Assembly (NCBI GenBank): GCA_964347475.1
Contig: CAYFYY010000005.1
Location: 1 to 64,000, forward strand
Source: GCA-020356105 sp964347475
Lineage (GTDB): Bacteria; Pseudomonadota; Alphaproteobacteria; UBA8366; JADFVY01
Direction of reading: 5' to 3'
Length of the DNA: 64,000 nt
The notes under the pieces were generated by a model. That model did no database searches. It was not told the DNA's origin and saw nothing but the letters and a program-made list of their open reading frames with translations. Shown in pieces: positions 50,699 through 58,260 of this stretch (its first letter is position 1; every line of letters begins with the position of its first letter). The position numbers and the translations under genes were made by a program.

Positions 50699-51409
50699 TT
50701 ATTCGTCCCCGGTCCCGTATGGATATGCACCGCTCCCCCGGTAGGTCAACGAATCCTCGACCAGCGGGAGTCCCGGCGGCGATGGCGAGGGCACCGTGCT
50801 GCGCATGCGGAATATGCCGCCGGGGACCGCGGGCGATACCACGAACTCGTAGACCTTGCGCTCATAGTCGCCGAGATGCTCCCGGTTCTTGTCCCCGACG
50901 AACGGCGCTATGGTGACCGCCATTCCTTCCAGCGTCCGGCCGTCCAGGTCGAAGGTCACAGGTTGCATCTGCCCGCGATCGTAGAACGCATGCCGGATCC
51001 GGTTGCGCATGTAGACCCCGCCACCGCCGAGATCCGCGCTCATGCGGCGCAGATCGTCCTCCAAAAAGACCATGATCAGGGGGTTGCCGCGGAAATCCGT
51101 GACGCCGCCGAACGGGCGGTTGTTCGCACCGGTCAGATACTCGAACGTGACCGTCTTTCCGCCGTCGGACGCGATACCCGTCACCGTCATCGTCACCGTG
51201 TCGACGAAGGAGTCGTCCGGCCCGGCCTGCCGGCGGTACTCGTATTCGAGGGCCGTGGGTTGCGTGACGTTGTCGAGATGCGGCGTCCGAAACAGGGCGG
51301 TCTGCGCATCGGAATAGTCGGCCTGCGGATCGTCGCCCGCCGCGCCAGCCGCCGGCACACAGACCGGAAGCAACACGCCCAGCATCCCGATGGCGAACCC
51401 GATACGCAC
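50699..51409 (-). CDS. Exported hypothetical protein of the xox island
   Basis: A 236-residue protein with a signal peptide (RIGFAIGMLGVLLPVCVPAAGA) and a beta-rich body: ALEYEYRRQAGPDDSFVDTVTMTVTG, GKTVTFEYLTGANNRPF, NPLIMVFLEDDLRRMSADLGGGGVYMRNRIRHAF and LDGRTLEGMAVTIAPFVGD. No motif is recognised. GAGGGAGGCGC precedes the GTG at 51409. It is 16 nt upstream of the Cys-cluster protein, so the two are probably made together. Confidence 0.65.
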   Translation of the reverse strand: MRIGFAIGMLGVLLPVCVPAAGAAGDDPQADYSDAQTALFRTPHLDNVTQPTALEYEYRRQAGPDDSFVDTVTMTVTGIASDGGKTVTFEYLTGANNRPFGGVTDFRGNPLIMVFLEDDLRRMSADLGGGGVYMRNRIRHAFYDRGQMQPVTFDLDGRTLEGMAVTIAPFVGDKNREHLGDYERKVYEFVVSPAVPGGIFRMRSTVPSPSPPGLPLVEDSLTYRGSGAYPYGTGDE

Positions 51410-51556
51410 ACGCGCCTCCCTCGGCTCATGCAATGTCGTCGTTGCGACCGCTGTACATTTTTGGTCGCCGCAATACTTCTGTGTCAAGATGCCCCGGCTC
51501 GGAGTGGCGCCGCCCGATCGCGGCGACCGGCCGACATCGTGCGGGAAGAGAGATAG

Positions 51557-51985
51557 GTGAATTCAACGGTTCTCACCAGACTGATCGCGGAACTGCTGTA
51601 CGCGGTGCAGGTCCTTACCGGGTATCCGGGACCCGCAGAGGCGCCGCGCGTCGAGTTCGTCCCACACCTCCAGCTCGAACAGATGGCATGCGAGGGCAGG
51701 TGCGACATACGCGGATGGTACCCCGGTGGCTCGACGATCTACCTCGACGACCGGCTCGACCCCATCGACAGTGTGTGGGACCGCAGCATCCTGGTGCACG
51801 AGATCGTTCATTACGTGCAGGAGCGGGCCGGCGCCTTCGGCCAGCTGCCCACCTGCCGGCGATGGCTCGAGCGGGAGGACCAGGCCTACGCGCTGCAGCG
51901 GCAATGGCTGCGGGCAAACCGGCCCAGCGGACCGCCGCCCGGCTACACACGGTTCCCCCGGATAACGATCGACTGCGACGAGTGA
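51557..51985 (+). CDS. HEIVH-motif protein (DUF6647-like)
   Basis: A 142-residue protein with a putative zinc-protease helix, SILVHEIVHYVQERAG, preceded by the edge strand STIYLDDRLDP, so it resembles small M-type metallopeptidases. Cysteines at CEGRCD, TCRRW and DCDE suggest disulfides and export, though only a weak N-terminal hydrophobic segment is present. The GTG start has GAGATAG upstream. It stands alone between convergent or divergent neighbours in the xox island; substrate unknown. Confidence 0.62.
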   Translation: MNSTVLTRLIAELLYAVQVLTGYPGPAEAPRVEFVPHLQLEQMACEGRCDIRGWYPGGSTIYLDDRLDPIDSVWDRSILVHEIVHYVQERAGAFGQLPTCRRWLEREDQAYALQRQWLRANRPSGPPPGYTRFPRITIDCDE

Positions 51986-52015
51986 GCGGCGGCCGCACGC
52001 TCGTGACGGGCGGCC

Positions 52016-52035
52016 CCCGGCATGCGCACGCCGGG
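52016..52035 (+). terminator. Weak candidate terminator after the HEIVH gene
   Basis: CCCGGC (52016-52021) and GCCGGG (52030-52035) form a 6-bp stem with an 8-nt loop, followed by TTCTT. It lies 30 bp past the stop codon. Confidence 0.3.
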
Positions 52036-52197
52036 TTCTTACACGCGTTCGCGTACCGAGCCATGCGGTCGCCTCATCGTCGCCATGCGCATCGCAGCGC
52101 CTTCAGGCGAGTCCCGGCGGGTCGGACAGTATCCCGACCGGCCCCTCCGGCCAGGCCGCCGGTGTCGTCCGAACCCCGGTCCGGCGGAGCCGGCGGT

Positions 52198-52776
52198 TCA
52201 GTTCCTCAGGACCCCGGACGCCTTGGCGGTATGGGTGGCGATCGCATCCATCAGCGGCGGCGACAGGCAGTCGTAGGGCTCCAGCCCCAACTCCTTCAAC
52301 CTTGCCCTGATCGCGCCCATCTGCTCCGGCCTGGTCCCGGACTCGATGATCGACGAGACGAACGCCGCGAACTCGGGCCCGGCCCAGCCGTCCTCGCTGG
52401 ACAGTTCCGTATGGACGAAGTCCAGCCCGTAGAAGGGATGGCCGGTGTTCTCGATGCGGCCGTACATATGCACCCCGCACTGCTTGCAGGCATGCCGCTG
52501 AATCGTCGCGCTCGCATCAACGACCGCCAGCTTGTCGCCGTTCGCCGTGACGCTGAGATTGTCGCGCGGCACCACCGCGACCTGCGAGAACAGCGCCCCC
52601 TCCGGCTTCCAGCACTTCGTGCAGCCGCAGGCATGGTTGTGGGCGACCTGTCCCTTGATCGCCACCTGAACCGGGTTCTGGCTGCAGTGGCAGGTCAGAG
52701 TCCCGCCCGCGAAATCCGGAGCGCCGGGTCCGAACCCGCGGTCGATGGCGGGGTGGATTGAGATCGTGCTCGCCAT
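52198..52776 (-). CDS. gfa: S-(hydroxymethyl)glutathione synthase (glutathione-dependent formaldehyde-activating enzyme)
   Basis: A 192-residue zinc protein that speeds adduct formation between formaldehyde and glutathione, the step before FrmA. The zinc cysteines are visible as TCHCSQNP, HACGCTKCW and HACKQCGVH, in the family's order, and the length is typical. The ATG at 52776 follows GAGGGAGAAATCGAC. Its upstream region shares two blocks with frmA, 14 kb away, so the two are likely controlled together. Confidence 0.95.
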   Translation of the reverse strand: MASTISIHPAIDRGFGPGAPDFAGGTLTCHCSQNPVQVAIKGQVAHNHACGCTKCWKPEGALFSQVAVVPRDNLSVTANGDKLAVVDASATIQRHACKQCGVHMYGRIENTGHPFYGLDFVHTELSSEDGWAGPEFAAFVSSIIESGTRPEQMGAIRARLKELGLEPYDCLSPPLMDAIATHTAKASGVLRN

Positions 52777-52802
52777 GTCGATTTCTCCCTCTTCAATTTG
52801 GC

Positions 52803-52813
52803 TGATTTTCGTT
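52803..52813 (-). promoter_or_regulatory. TGATTTTCGTT block upstream of gfa
   Basis: Identical to 38655-38665 upstream of frmA and at nearly the same distance from the start codon (27 versus 24 nt). Confidence 0.45.
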
Positions 52814-52849
52814 GAATGTCCGGCGCTCCCAATCGAAGCGCCCAGGAAG

Positions 52850-52893
52850 GCGAGGATGCGCCCGTTCCGGGTGGAGTTCAATATCGTATTTCG
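52850..52893 (-). promoter_or_regulatory. 44-bp conserved element upstream of gfa (also upstream of frmA)
   Basis: Matches 38736-38779 at 37 of 44 positions. Surrounding sequences differ, so the conservation is local and not a simple long duplication. It lies 74-117 nt upstream of the gfa start. Confidence 0.6.
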
Positions 52894-53116
52894 GGCGCCG
52901 TTGCCGTGACGCACCCCCGGGCCAGACGGTTCGACCCGCCCGGGTGCAGGGTCAGCGGGCCCGCCCGGCGACGCCGGAGCCCGTCAGGGAACCCGCCGAC
53001 GCGTCCCGACGGCGCGCGGTGCGGACAACCGGATTGCCGCGCTCCGGCTCTGCCGATATGCTTTGTTGCCGGGATATCCGGCAGGTGAAATCGCAATCCG
53101 GATAGAGAGGCGAAAA

Positions 53117-54097
53117 ATGCGCCGCATGTTATGGGGACTGGGTGTCGGTGCGTCGTTCCTGGCGGCGACGGCCGCCGTCGCCGCCGAGAACCCGACGCTC
53201 AAGGTGGGCGTGCTCGAGTTCGGGACGGTCAATTGGGAGCTGGACGTCATTCGCCATCACGCGCTGGACAAGGCCAACGGCATCGATCTGCAGGTCGTCG
53301 GGCTGGCCAGCAACCAGGCGACCACGATTGCGCTCCAGGCCGGCGAGGTCGACATGATCGTCTCGGACTGGCTGTGGGTGACGCGGCAGCGCGCCGAGGG
53401 CGCCGACTGGACGTTCGTTCCCTATTCGCGTGCCGTCGGCGCGCTCGTCGTGCCGCAGCACTCGCCGGTCCGGTCGCTGGCCGACCTGAAGGGCCGGAAG
53501 ATCGGCGTCGCCGGCGGGCCGCTCGACAAGAGCTGGCTGCTGCTGCGCGCCCTCGCGCTGAAGGAGTACGGGTTCGACCTGGCCGGCGCGACCGAGCAGG
53601 TCTTCGGCGCGCCGCCGCTGCTCAACAAGCAGATCGAAGACGGCCGGATCGACGCGGTGATCAATTTCTGGCATTACATCGCGCGCCTGGAGGCGGCGGG
53701 CTATCGCCGCGTCGTCGGCGTCGAGGACGCGCTCGCACGGCTCGGCGTGACCAGCGATGTCCCCATGCTCGGCTACGTGTTCGGCGAGACATGGGCCGAG
53801 GCGAACAGGGACGCCGTTCTCGGCTTCGTCGCCGCGTCGCGGGCGGCCAAGGATATCCTCAAGACCTCGGATGACGAGTGGGAGCGTCTCCGCCCCGCCA
53901 CCAAGGCCGGCGACGACCGGACGCTGGCGGCCCTGCGCGACGGCTATCGCGCCGGCATACCCGCCCGCTGGGGCGACGCCGAGCGCGCCGATTGCAAAAC
54001 CGTGTTCGCCATCCTGGCGGAGCTGGGCGGCAGGAACCTGATCGGCAAGAGCGACCGGCTGCAGAGCGGAACCTTCTGGCCCGCCGCGACGTACTGA
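53117..54097 (+). CDS. ABC transporter substrate-binding protein (SsuA/NMT1-like)
   Basis: A 326-residue periplasmic binding protein: signal peptide (RMLWGLGVGASFLAATAAVAA), then NPTLKVGVLEFGTVNWELDVIRHHALDK and the nitrate/sulfonate/taurine-type stretch GLASNQATTIALQAGEVDMIVSDWLWV. Ligand cannot be told from sequence. The ATG at 53117 follows AGAGGCG. It heads a three-gene importer operon beside gfa, a setting seen in methylotrophic XoxF clusters, so the ligand may be linked to one-carbon metabolism (a cofactor precursor or metal chelate). Confidence 0.83.
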   Translation: MRRMLWGLGVGASFLAATAAVAAENPTLKVGVLEFGTVNWELDVIRHHALDKANGIDLQVVGLASNQATTIALQAGEVDMIVSDWLWVTRQRAEGADWTFVPYSRAVGALVVPQHSPVRSLADLKGRKIGVAGGPLDKSWLLLRALALKEYGFDLAGATEQVFGAPPLLNKQIEDGRIDAVINFWHYIARLEAAGYRRVVGVEDALARLGVTSDVPMLGYVFGETWAEANRDAVLGFVAASRAAKDILKTSDDEWERLRPATKAGDDRTLAALRDGYRAGIPARWGDAERADCKTVFAILAELGGRNLIGKSDRLQSGTFWPAATY

Positions 54098-54105
54098 GCC
54101 GGGGC

Positions 54106-54855
54106 ATGACGCAGGGGCGGCAGCGCTGGTACCAGGTGGCGTCCTACGGGCTGATCTTCGTCCTGTGGCTGGTCGCCGCCGAGCTGACCGGCAGCAGCGT
54201 GCTGCCGGGACCGATCGTCGTCGCCGCCAAGCTGGCCGAGGAGTTCGGCTCGGGCGATCTGTTGGTCCATCTCGGCGCGACGCTGGCGCGGGTGGCGGCG
54301 AGCTTCGTCCTGGCGATGGCGATCGGCTGCGCGATCGGCATCGCGATGGGGCGCAGCCGCACGGCGGACAGGCTCCTCGACGGCTGGCTGGTGCTGTTCC
54401 TGAACATCCCGGCGCTGGTGGTCATCATCCTCGCCTATGTCTGGTTCGGCCTGACCGAGGCGGCGGCGGTCGGTGCTGTGGCGATCAACAAGATCCCGAA
54501 CGTCGTCGTCACCATGCGCGAAGGGGCGCGCGCGCTGAGCCGCGATTTGCTGGAGATGGCCGGCGTGTTCCGGATGAGCCGCTGGCGCCGGCTGCGCCAT
54601 GTCGTCTTCCCGCAGCTGTCGCCCTACCTGATGGCCTCGACGCGCTCGGGCCTGGCGCTGATCTGGAAGATCGTGCTGGTGGTCGAGCTGCTCGGCCGCG
54701 GCAACGGCGTCGGATTCCAGCTCCACATGTATTTCTCGCTGTTCGACATCGCGGGGATCCTCGCCTACACCGTCGCCTTCGTCGCGGTGGTGCTGGCGAT
54801 CGAGCTGGCCCTGCTGCAGCCCCTGGAGAGACGGGTGAACAGGTGGCGGCGCTAG
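54106..54855 (+). CDS. ABC transporter permease (SsuC/TauC-like)
   Basis: A 249-residue inner-membrane protein with about six helices and the EAA-type loop (SRDLLEMAGVFRMSRWRRLRHVVFPQLSPYL). The ATG at 54106 starts 8 nt past the binding-protein stop. Its 3' end overlaps the ATPase gene by 13 bp. Confidence 0.87.
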   Translation: MTQGRQRWYQVASYGLIFVLWLVAAELTGSSVLPGPIVVAAKLAEEFGSGDLLVHLGATLARVAASFVLAMAIGCAIGIAMGRSRTADRLLDGWLVLFLNIPALVVIILAYVWFGLTEAAAVGAVAINKIPNVVVTMREGARALSRDLLEMAGVFRMSRWRRLRHVVFPQLSPYLMASTRSGLALIWKIVLVVELLGRGNGVGFQLHMYFSLFDIAGILAYTVAFVAVVLAIELALLQPLERRVNRWRR

Positions 54856-55604
54856 GCGGACTGACCATTTGCATCCGCGAGAAACGATTTCCGGCCGTCG
54901 GCGGGGCCGGGGCCCGGCTGGTGCTCAAGGACGTCGCGTTCTCGGCCGCCGCCGGCGAGTTCGTGGCGCTGACCGGCCCGTCGGGCTGTGGCAAGACGAC
55001 GCTGCTCAACATCGTCGCCGGGCTGGACCGGGATTTCACCGGCGAGATCGCCATGCCGGTGCCCGGCCGCGCGGCGCCGCCCACCATCGGCTACGTGTTC
55101 CAGAATCCCCGCCTGCTGCCCTGGCGGACCGTTCTGGAGAACATCCTGCTGGTCCTGCCGGACGGACCGGACGCGCTGGATCGCGCCCGCGAGCTGCTGC
55201 GCGCCGTCGGGTTGTGGGAGTCGCGCAACGTCTATCCGGAGCGGCTTTCCGTGGGGATGAGCCGGCGCGTGGCGCTGGCGCGGGGTTTCGCTGTCGACCC
55301 GGATATCCTCCTGATGGACGAGCCCTACGTATCGCTCGACCCGCAGATGGCGCAACGGCTGCGCATCCTGCTGCTCGACATCTGGTCGGGGCGCCCGACC
55401 ACTGTCCTGTTCGTCACCCACGATCTGCGCGAGGCGATCATGCTGGCCGACCGGATCGTGGTTCTGCCGCGGCAGGCCGGGCCCGTCGCGTCCGAAATCG
55501 AGGTGCCGATCCCGCGCGACAGGCGGCGGGACGAGGCGCCGGTCGAGGCGTTTCGCACGTCGCTCCTGAACGACCCGGCGAACGGCCTGGACGAGTTGAT
55601 CTGA
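54843..55604 (+). CDS. ABC transporter ATP-binding protein (SsuB/TauB-like)
   Basis: A 253-residue ATPase: Walker A GPSGCGKTT, Q-loop FQNPRLLPWRT, a divergent signature LSVGMSRRVALARGF (VGM where GGQ is usual), Walker B ILLMDEPYVSLD and H-loop FVTHDLREA. The GTG at 54843 gives the best fit to the family start and overlaps the permease. The altered signature is also seen in some SsuB-like ATPases, so it may still be active. Confidence 0.87.
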   Translation: MAALGGLTICIREKRFPAVGGAGARLVLKDVAFSAAAGEFVALTGPSGCGKTTLLNIVAGLDRDFTGEIAMPVPGRAAPPTIGYVFQNPRLLPWRTVLENILLVLPDGPDALDRARELLRAVGLWESRNVYPERLSVGMSRRVALARGFAVDPDILLMDEPYVSLDPQMAQRLRILLLDIWSGRPTTVLFVTHDLREAIMLADRIVVLPRQAGPVASEIEVPIPRDRRRDEAPVEAFRTSLLNDPANGLDELI

Positions 55605-55761
55605 GGCGCAGCCGGGGCCACGCTCCCCGGCCAACAGGAAAACCCCGCAACTCGTCGAGTATGCCGAGCTTTTGAGACAACGCCGGCTGCGGGGGCCCGC
55701 AAAAGCCGTCGCGTGTTGCGATACGCGGTAGCGCGCTGCGCCCCGACGCGGCCTTCATCGG

Positions 55762-55790
55762 TTGACAGCGTTTGTATGGGTGCGTTCTAA
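55762..55790 (+). promoter_or_regulatory. Weak candidate sigma-70-like promoter
   Basis: TTGACA (55762-55767), a 17-nt spacer, then TTCTAA (55785-55790). The -35 is perfect but the -10 is poor. It would give a short leader to the DMT permease gene and would favour the later ATG (55832). Confidence 0.3.
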
Positions 55791-55804
55791 CCGGTTGCGG
55801 GACA

Positions 55805-56719
55805 ATGAGGGCAGGAACGTGCCGCATCGGGATGGAATCGAGTAGACCGCTTCGGGGCATCGGCTGGATGCTTCTCGCCACATTCTTCGTGGCAGCGATG
55901 CACGCTTCGGTGCGCGAGGTGGCCGATGGCGGCATCCATCCGTTTGAGGTTGTGTTTTTTCGCAACCTGTTCGGCTTGCTGACGCTTGTCCCGTGGTTCA
56001 TCCGCTCGGGCATGGCGCCGTTGCGGACCGAGCGGTTCGGTTTGTATTCACTGCGCGCCGCGATCAACCTCTGCGCCATGATGGCTTTTTTTTATGCCGT
56101 CGCCGTCGCGCCGTTGACGCAGGTCACGGCGCTCGGCTTCACGACGCCGGTCTTCGCGACGTTGCTCGCCATCCCGATCCTCGGTGAGGTGGTCGGGTCG
56201 CGGCGCTGGGCGGCGATTGCCGTCGCCTTCTCGGGTACCATCCTGATCATCCGGCCGGGCTTCGAGTCCATTGGAATGGGGAGCGCGCTGGCCCTGGTGG
56301 CGGCGTTCGGCTGGGCCGTCGTGGTCTTGATCATGCGCTCGCTTGGACGCACCGAAAGCGCGGTGACCATCACCGCCTACATGTCGTTGCTGATGGCTCC
56401 GCTGGCGTTTGTCCCGGCGCTGTTCGTCTGGACCTGGCCGACGCTGGAACAACTCCGCTGGCTCATCCTGATTGGTGTTGTTGGCAACCTCGGCCAACTC
56501 TGCTTGAGCCAAGCTCTGAAGGAAGCCGACACCCACGTCGTCATGCCGATGGATTTCTTCCGCCTGATCTGGATCGCCGCCATTGCCTATTTGGCCTTCA
56601 ATGAGGTTCCGGACCTGCTGACCTGGATCGGTGGCGCCGTCATTTTGGCAAGCGGCGCCTACATCACTTACCGCGAACGCACCAGCGTCCAGCAGAAGTC
56701 ACCCATCGAACAAGGATAA
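55805..56719 (+). CDS. DMT-superfamily (EamA) permease
   Basis: A 304-residue membrane protein with ten predicted helices in two EamA repeats (for example GIGWMLLATFFVAAMHASVREV and later GSALALVAAFGWAVVVLIMRSLGR, with LGFTTPVFATLLAIPILGEVVGSRRW). It moves small metabolites across the inner membrane, usually outward. Substrate unknown. Starts at 55805 (GGGACA before) and 55832 are both possible. It is followed by the DUF1116 gene and may belong to that module. Confidence 0.83.
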   Translation: MRAGTCRIGMESSRPLRGIGWMLLATFFVAAMHASVREVADGGIHPFEVVFFRNLFGLLTLVPWFIRSGMAPLRTERFGLYSLRAAINLCAMMAFFYAVAVAPLTQVTALGFTTPVFATLLAIPILGEVVGSRRWAAIAVAFSGTILIIRPGFESIGMGSALALVAAFGWAVVVLIMRSLGRTESAVTITAYMSLLMAPLAFVPALFVWTWPTLEQLRWLILIGVVGNLGQLCLSQALKEADTHVVMPMDFFRLIWIAAIAYLAFNEVPDLLTWIGGAVILASGAYITYRERTSVQQKSPIEQG

Positions 56720-56824
56720 TGCGCCCAACAGGCCGGTTCCCGCGGCCGTCATCATGGACATTGAATGAAATATACAATATTATTAATTCAAATTACTCTT
56801 CTTCAAGGACAGGTGGAGCGCAGC

Positions 56825-58069
56825 ATGAGCGTCCGAGCGGCCAACGACGAATGTCTCAAGCGTATCCAGAGGGGCACGGCTGCGCTGGTGGACATCCGCC
56901 TCGCTCGCGACGTGGTTCCCGGCATGGACGACATGACCATCTATCATGCTGGCCCGCCGGTTCCATGGGGCCGCATGTGCGGACCGATGCGTGGCGCCAT
57001 CATCGGCGCATGTCTGTTCGAGGGCTGGGCGCGCACGCCCGAAGAGGCTGTCGCCTTGGCCGAGGCCGACACGCTTCGCTTCGACTCCTGCCACAACAAC
57101 AGGGCGATCGGGCCGATGGCCGGAATCATCACGCCGTCCATGCAGGTCCACGTGGTGCGGAACGAGGCCTTCGACATCGAGACCTATTCGACCCTTTATA
57201 TGGGAATCGGCAAGGTTCTGCGGCACGGCGCCTATGACCAGTCGGTGCTCGACCGGTTGGCGTGGATGAACCATGAACTCGGCCCGCTGTTGCGCGACGC
57301 GATCCGCCACGCCGGCGGCATCGACCTCAAGAACATCGTCGCCCAGGCCCTGCAAATGGGCGACGAGCTGCACAACCGGAACCGGGCGAGCAACTCGCTG
57401 CTCCTGGTCGCCCTCGCCCCCCATCTGGTGGCGACCGGCCCGGCGAAGGAGGTGGAGAAGGCAATCACGTTCATCGACGGTGCCGGACACTTCATACTCA
57501 ACAGCGTCATGGCGGGATGCAAGGGCATGCTCGACGCGGCCAATGGGGTCGAGGGTTCGACCATCGTCACCGCCATCGCCCGCAACGGCGTCGAAACCGG
57601 CATCCGGGTCAGCGGCACCAGCGACCGCTGGTTCACGGCCCCGGCACCGATGATCGAGGGCGTCTATTTCCCCGGATACGGTCCGGAAGACGCCAATCCC
57701 GACCTGGGCGATTCGGCGATCACCGAGACGGCCGGTCTCGGTTCCTTCGCGATGGCCGGTGCGCCCGCCGTGGTCCAATATATCGGTGGCACGCCTGAAT
57801 TCGCGGTGGAGACCACGCTGAAGATGTATGAAATCACCGCGGGAGAGCACGAGACCTTCCAGATTCCCAACCTCAATTTCCGCGGCACGCCATTCGGCAT
57901 TGATATCCGCAAGGTCGTGGAAACCGGCATTACCCCGGTCATCAACACGGGAATTGCCCATCGCAAGCCGGGCATCGGCCAGATCGGCGCCGGCCTGACC
58001 GAGGCCCCGATGGGCTGCTTCGTGCAGGCGCTCGAAGCGATCGCGGAGCTGAAGGGCGTGGCGGCGTAA
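56825..58069 (+). CDS. DUF1116 protein (AllG/YlbE-like), carbamoyltransferase module
   Basis: A 414-residue DUF1116 protein. E. coli YlbE (AllG) works with FdrA (AllF) and YlbF (AllH) as the oxamate carbamoyltransferase of allantoin breakdown, as I recall recent reports. Conserved stretches here: MTIYHAGPPVPWGRMCGPMRGAIIGACLFEGWA, FDSCHNNRAIGPMAGIITPSM, NRASNSLLL and TEAPMGCFVQALEAI. GGAG lies 10 nt before the ATG. An AT-rich 50 bp just upstream (56760-56810) probably holds the promoter. It converges with the fdrA set instead of being in it, unlike E. coli. Confidence 0.85.
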   Translation: MSVRAANDECLKRIQRGTAALVDIRLARDVVPGMDDMTIYHAGPPVPWGRMCGPMRGAIIGACLFEGWARTPEEAVALAEADTLRFDSCHNNRAIGPMAGIITPSMQVHVVRNEAFDIETYSTLYMGIGKVLRHGAYDQSVLDRLAWMNHELGPLLRDAIRHAGGIDLKNIVAQALQMGDELHNRNRASNSLLLVALAPHLVATGPAKEVEKAITFIDGAGHFILNSVMAGCKGMLDAANGVEGSTIVTAIARNGVETGIRVSGTSDRWFTAPAPMIEGVYFPGYGPEDANPDLGDSAITETAGLGSFAMAGAPAVVQYIGGTPEFAVETTLKMYEITAGEHETFQIPNLNFRGTPFGIDIRKVVETGITPVINTGIAHRKPGIGQIGAGLTEAPMGCFVQALEAIAELKGVAA

Positions 58070-58083
58070 CCGCAGCCGCCGGC

Positions 58084-58260
58084 TCAATCCTCCAAAGCCG
58101 CCAGGATGTTTGCCAGGCGGGCATCACCGCCGGCCGGCGGCCGCCAATCCACGTGAATTACGTCTATGTTTTCGGCGCGAAGATTGTCTGCGAACATCGC
58201 GAGACCCAGGTTGACCACCTTGAGCGGCTCGTCGAAGATCTTTGGGATCGGCGGTTTCAT
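58084..58260 (-). CDS. 58-residue detached FdrA C-terminal-like protein
   Basis: An ORF of 59 codons beginning with an ATG that overlaps the fdrA stop (ATGA), so it is translationally coupled. It reads MKPPIPKIFDEPLKVVNLGL, then AMFADNLRAENIDVIHVDWR, then PPAGGDARLANILAALED. The pattern (P-KVVNLGL-x-x-F-x-x-x-L and VIHVDWRPPAGG) is the one I associate with the end of full-length FdrA or the start of DUF1116-type proteins. Here FdrA is 517 residues and this piece would complete it. The opposite DUF1116 gene ends 14 bp away. Codon use and the coupling support a real protein. Confidence 0.7.
   Translation of the reverse strand: MKPPIPKIFDEPLKVVNLGLAMFADNLRAENIDVIHVDWRPPAGGDARLANILAALED

Larger units (their letters stand above)
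52777..53116. other. Divergent region between gfa and the ABC transporter genes
   Basis: A 340-bp gap containing the gfa promoter side (11-mer at 52803-52813 and the 44-bp element at 52850-52893). The remaining part towards 53116 is GC-rich with no clear gene; the ABC operon promoter should be in it. Confidence 0.45.
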
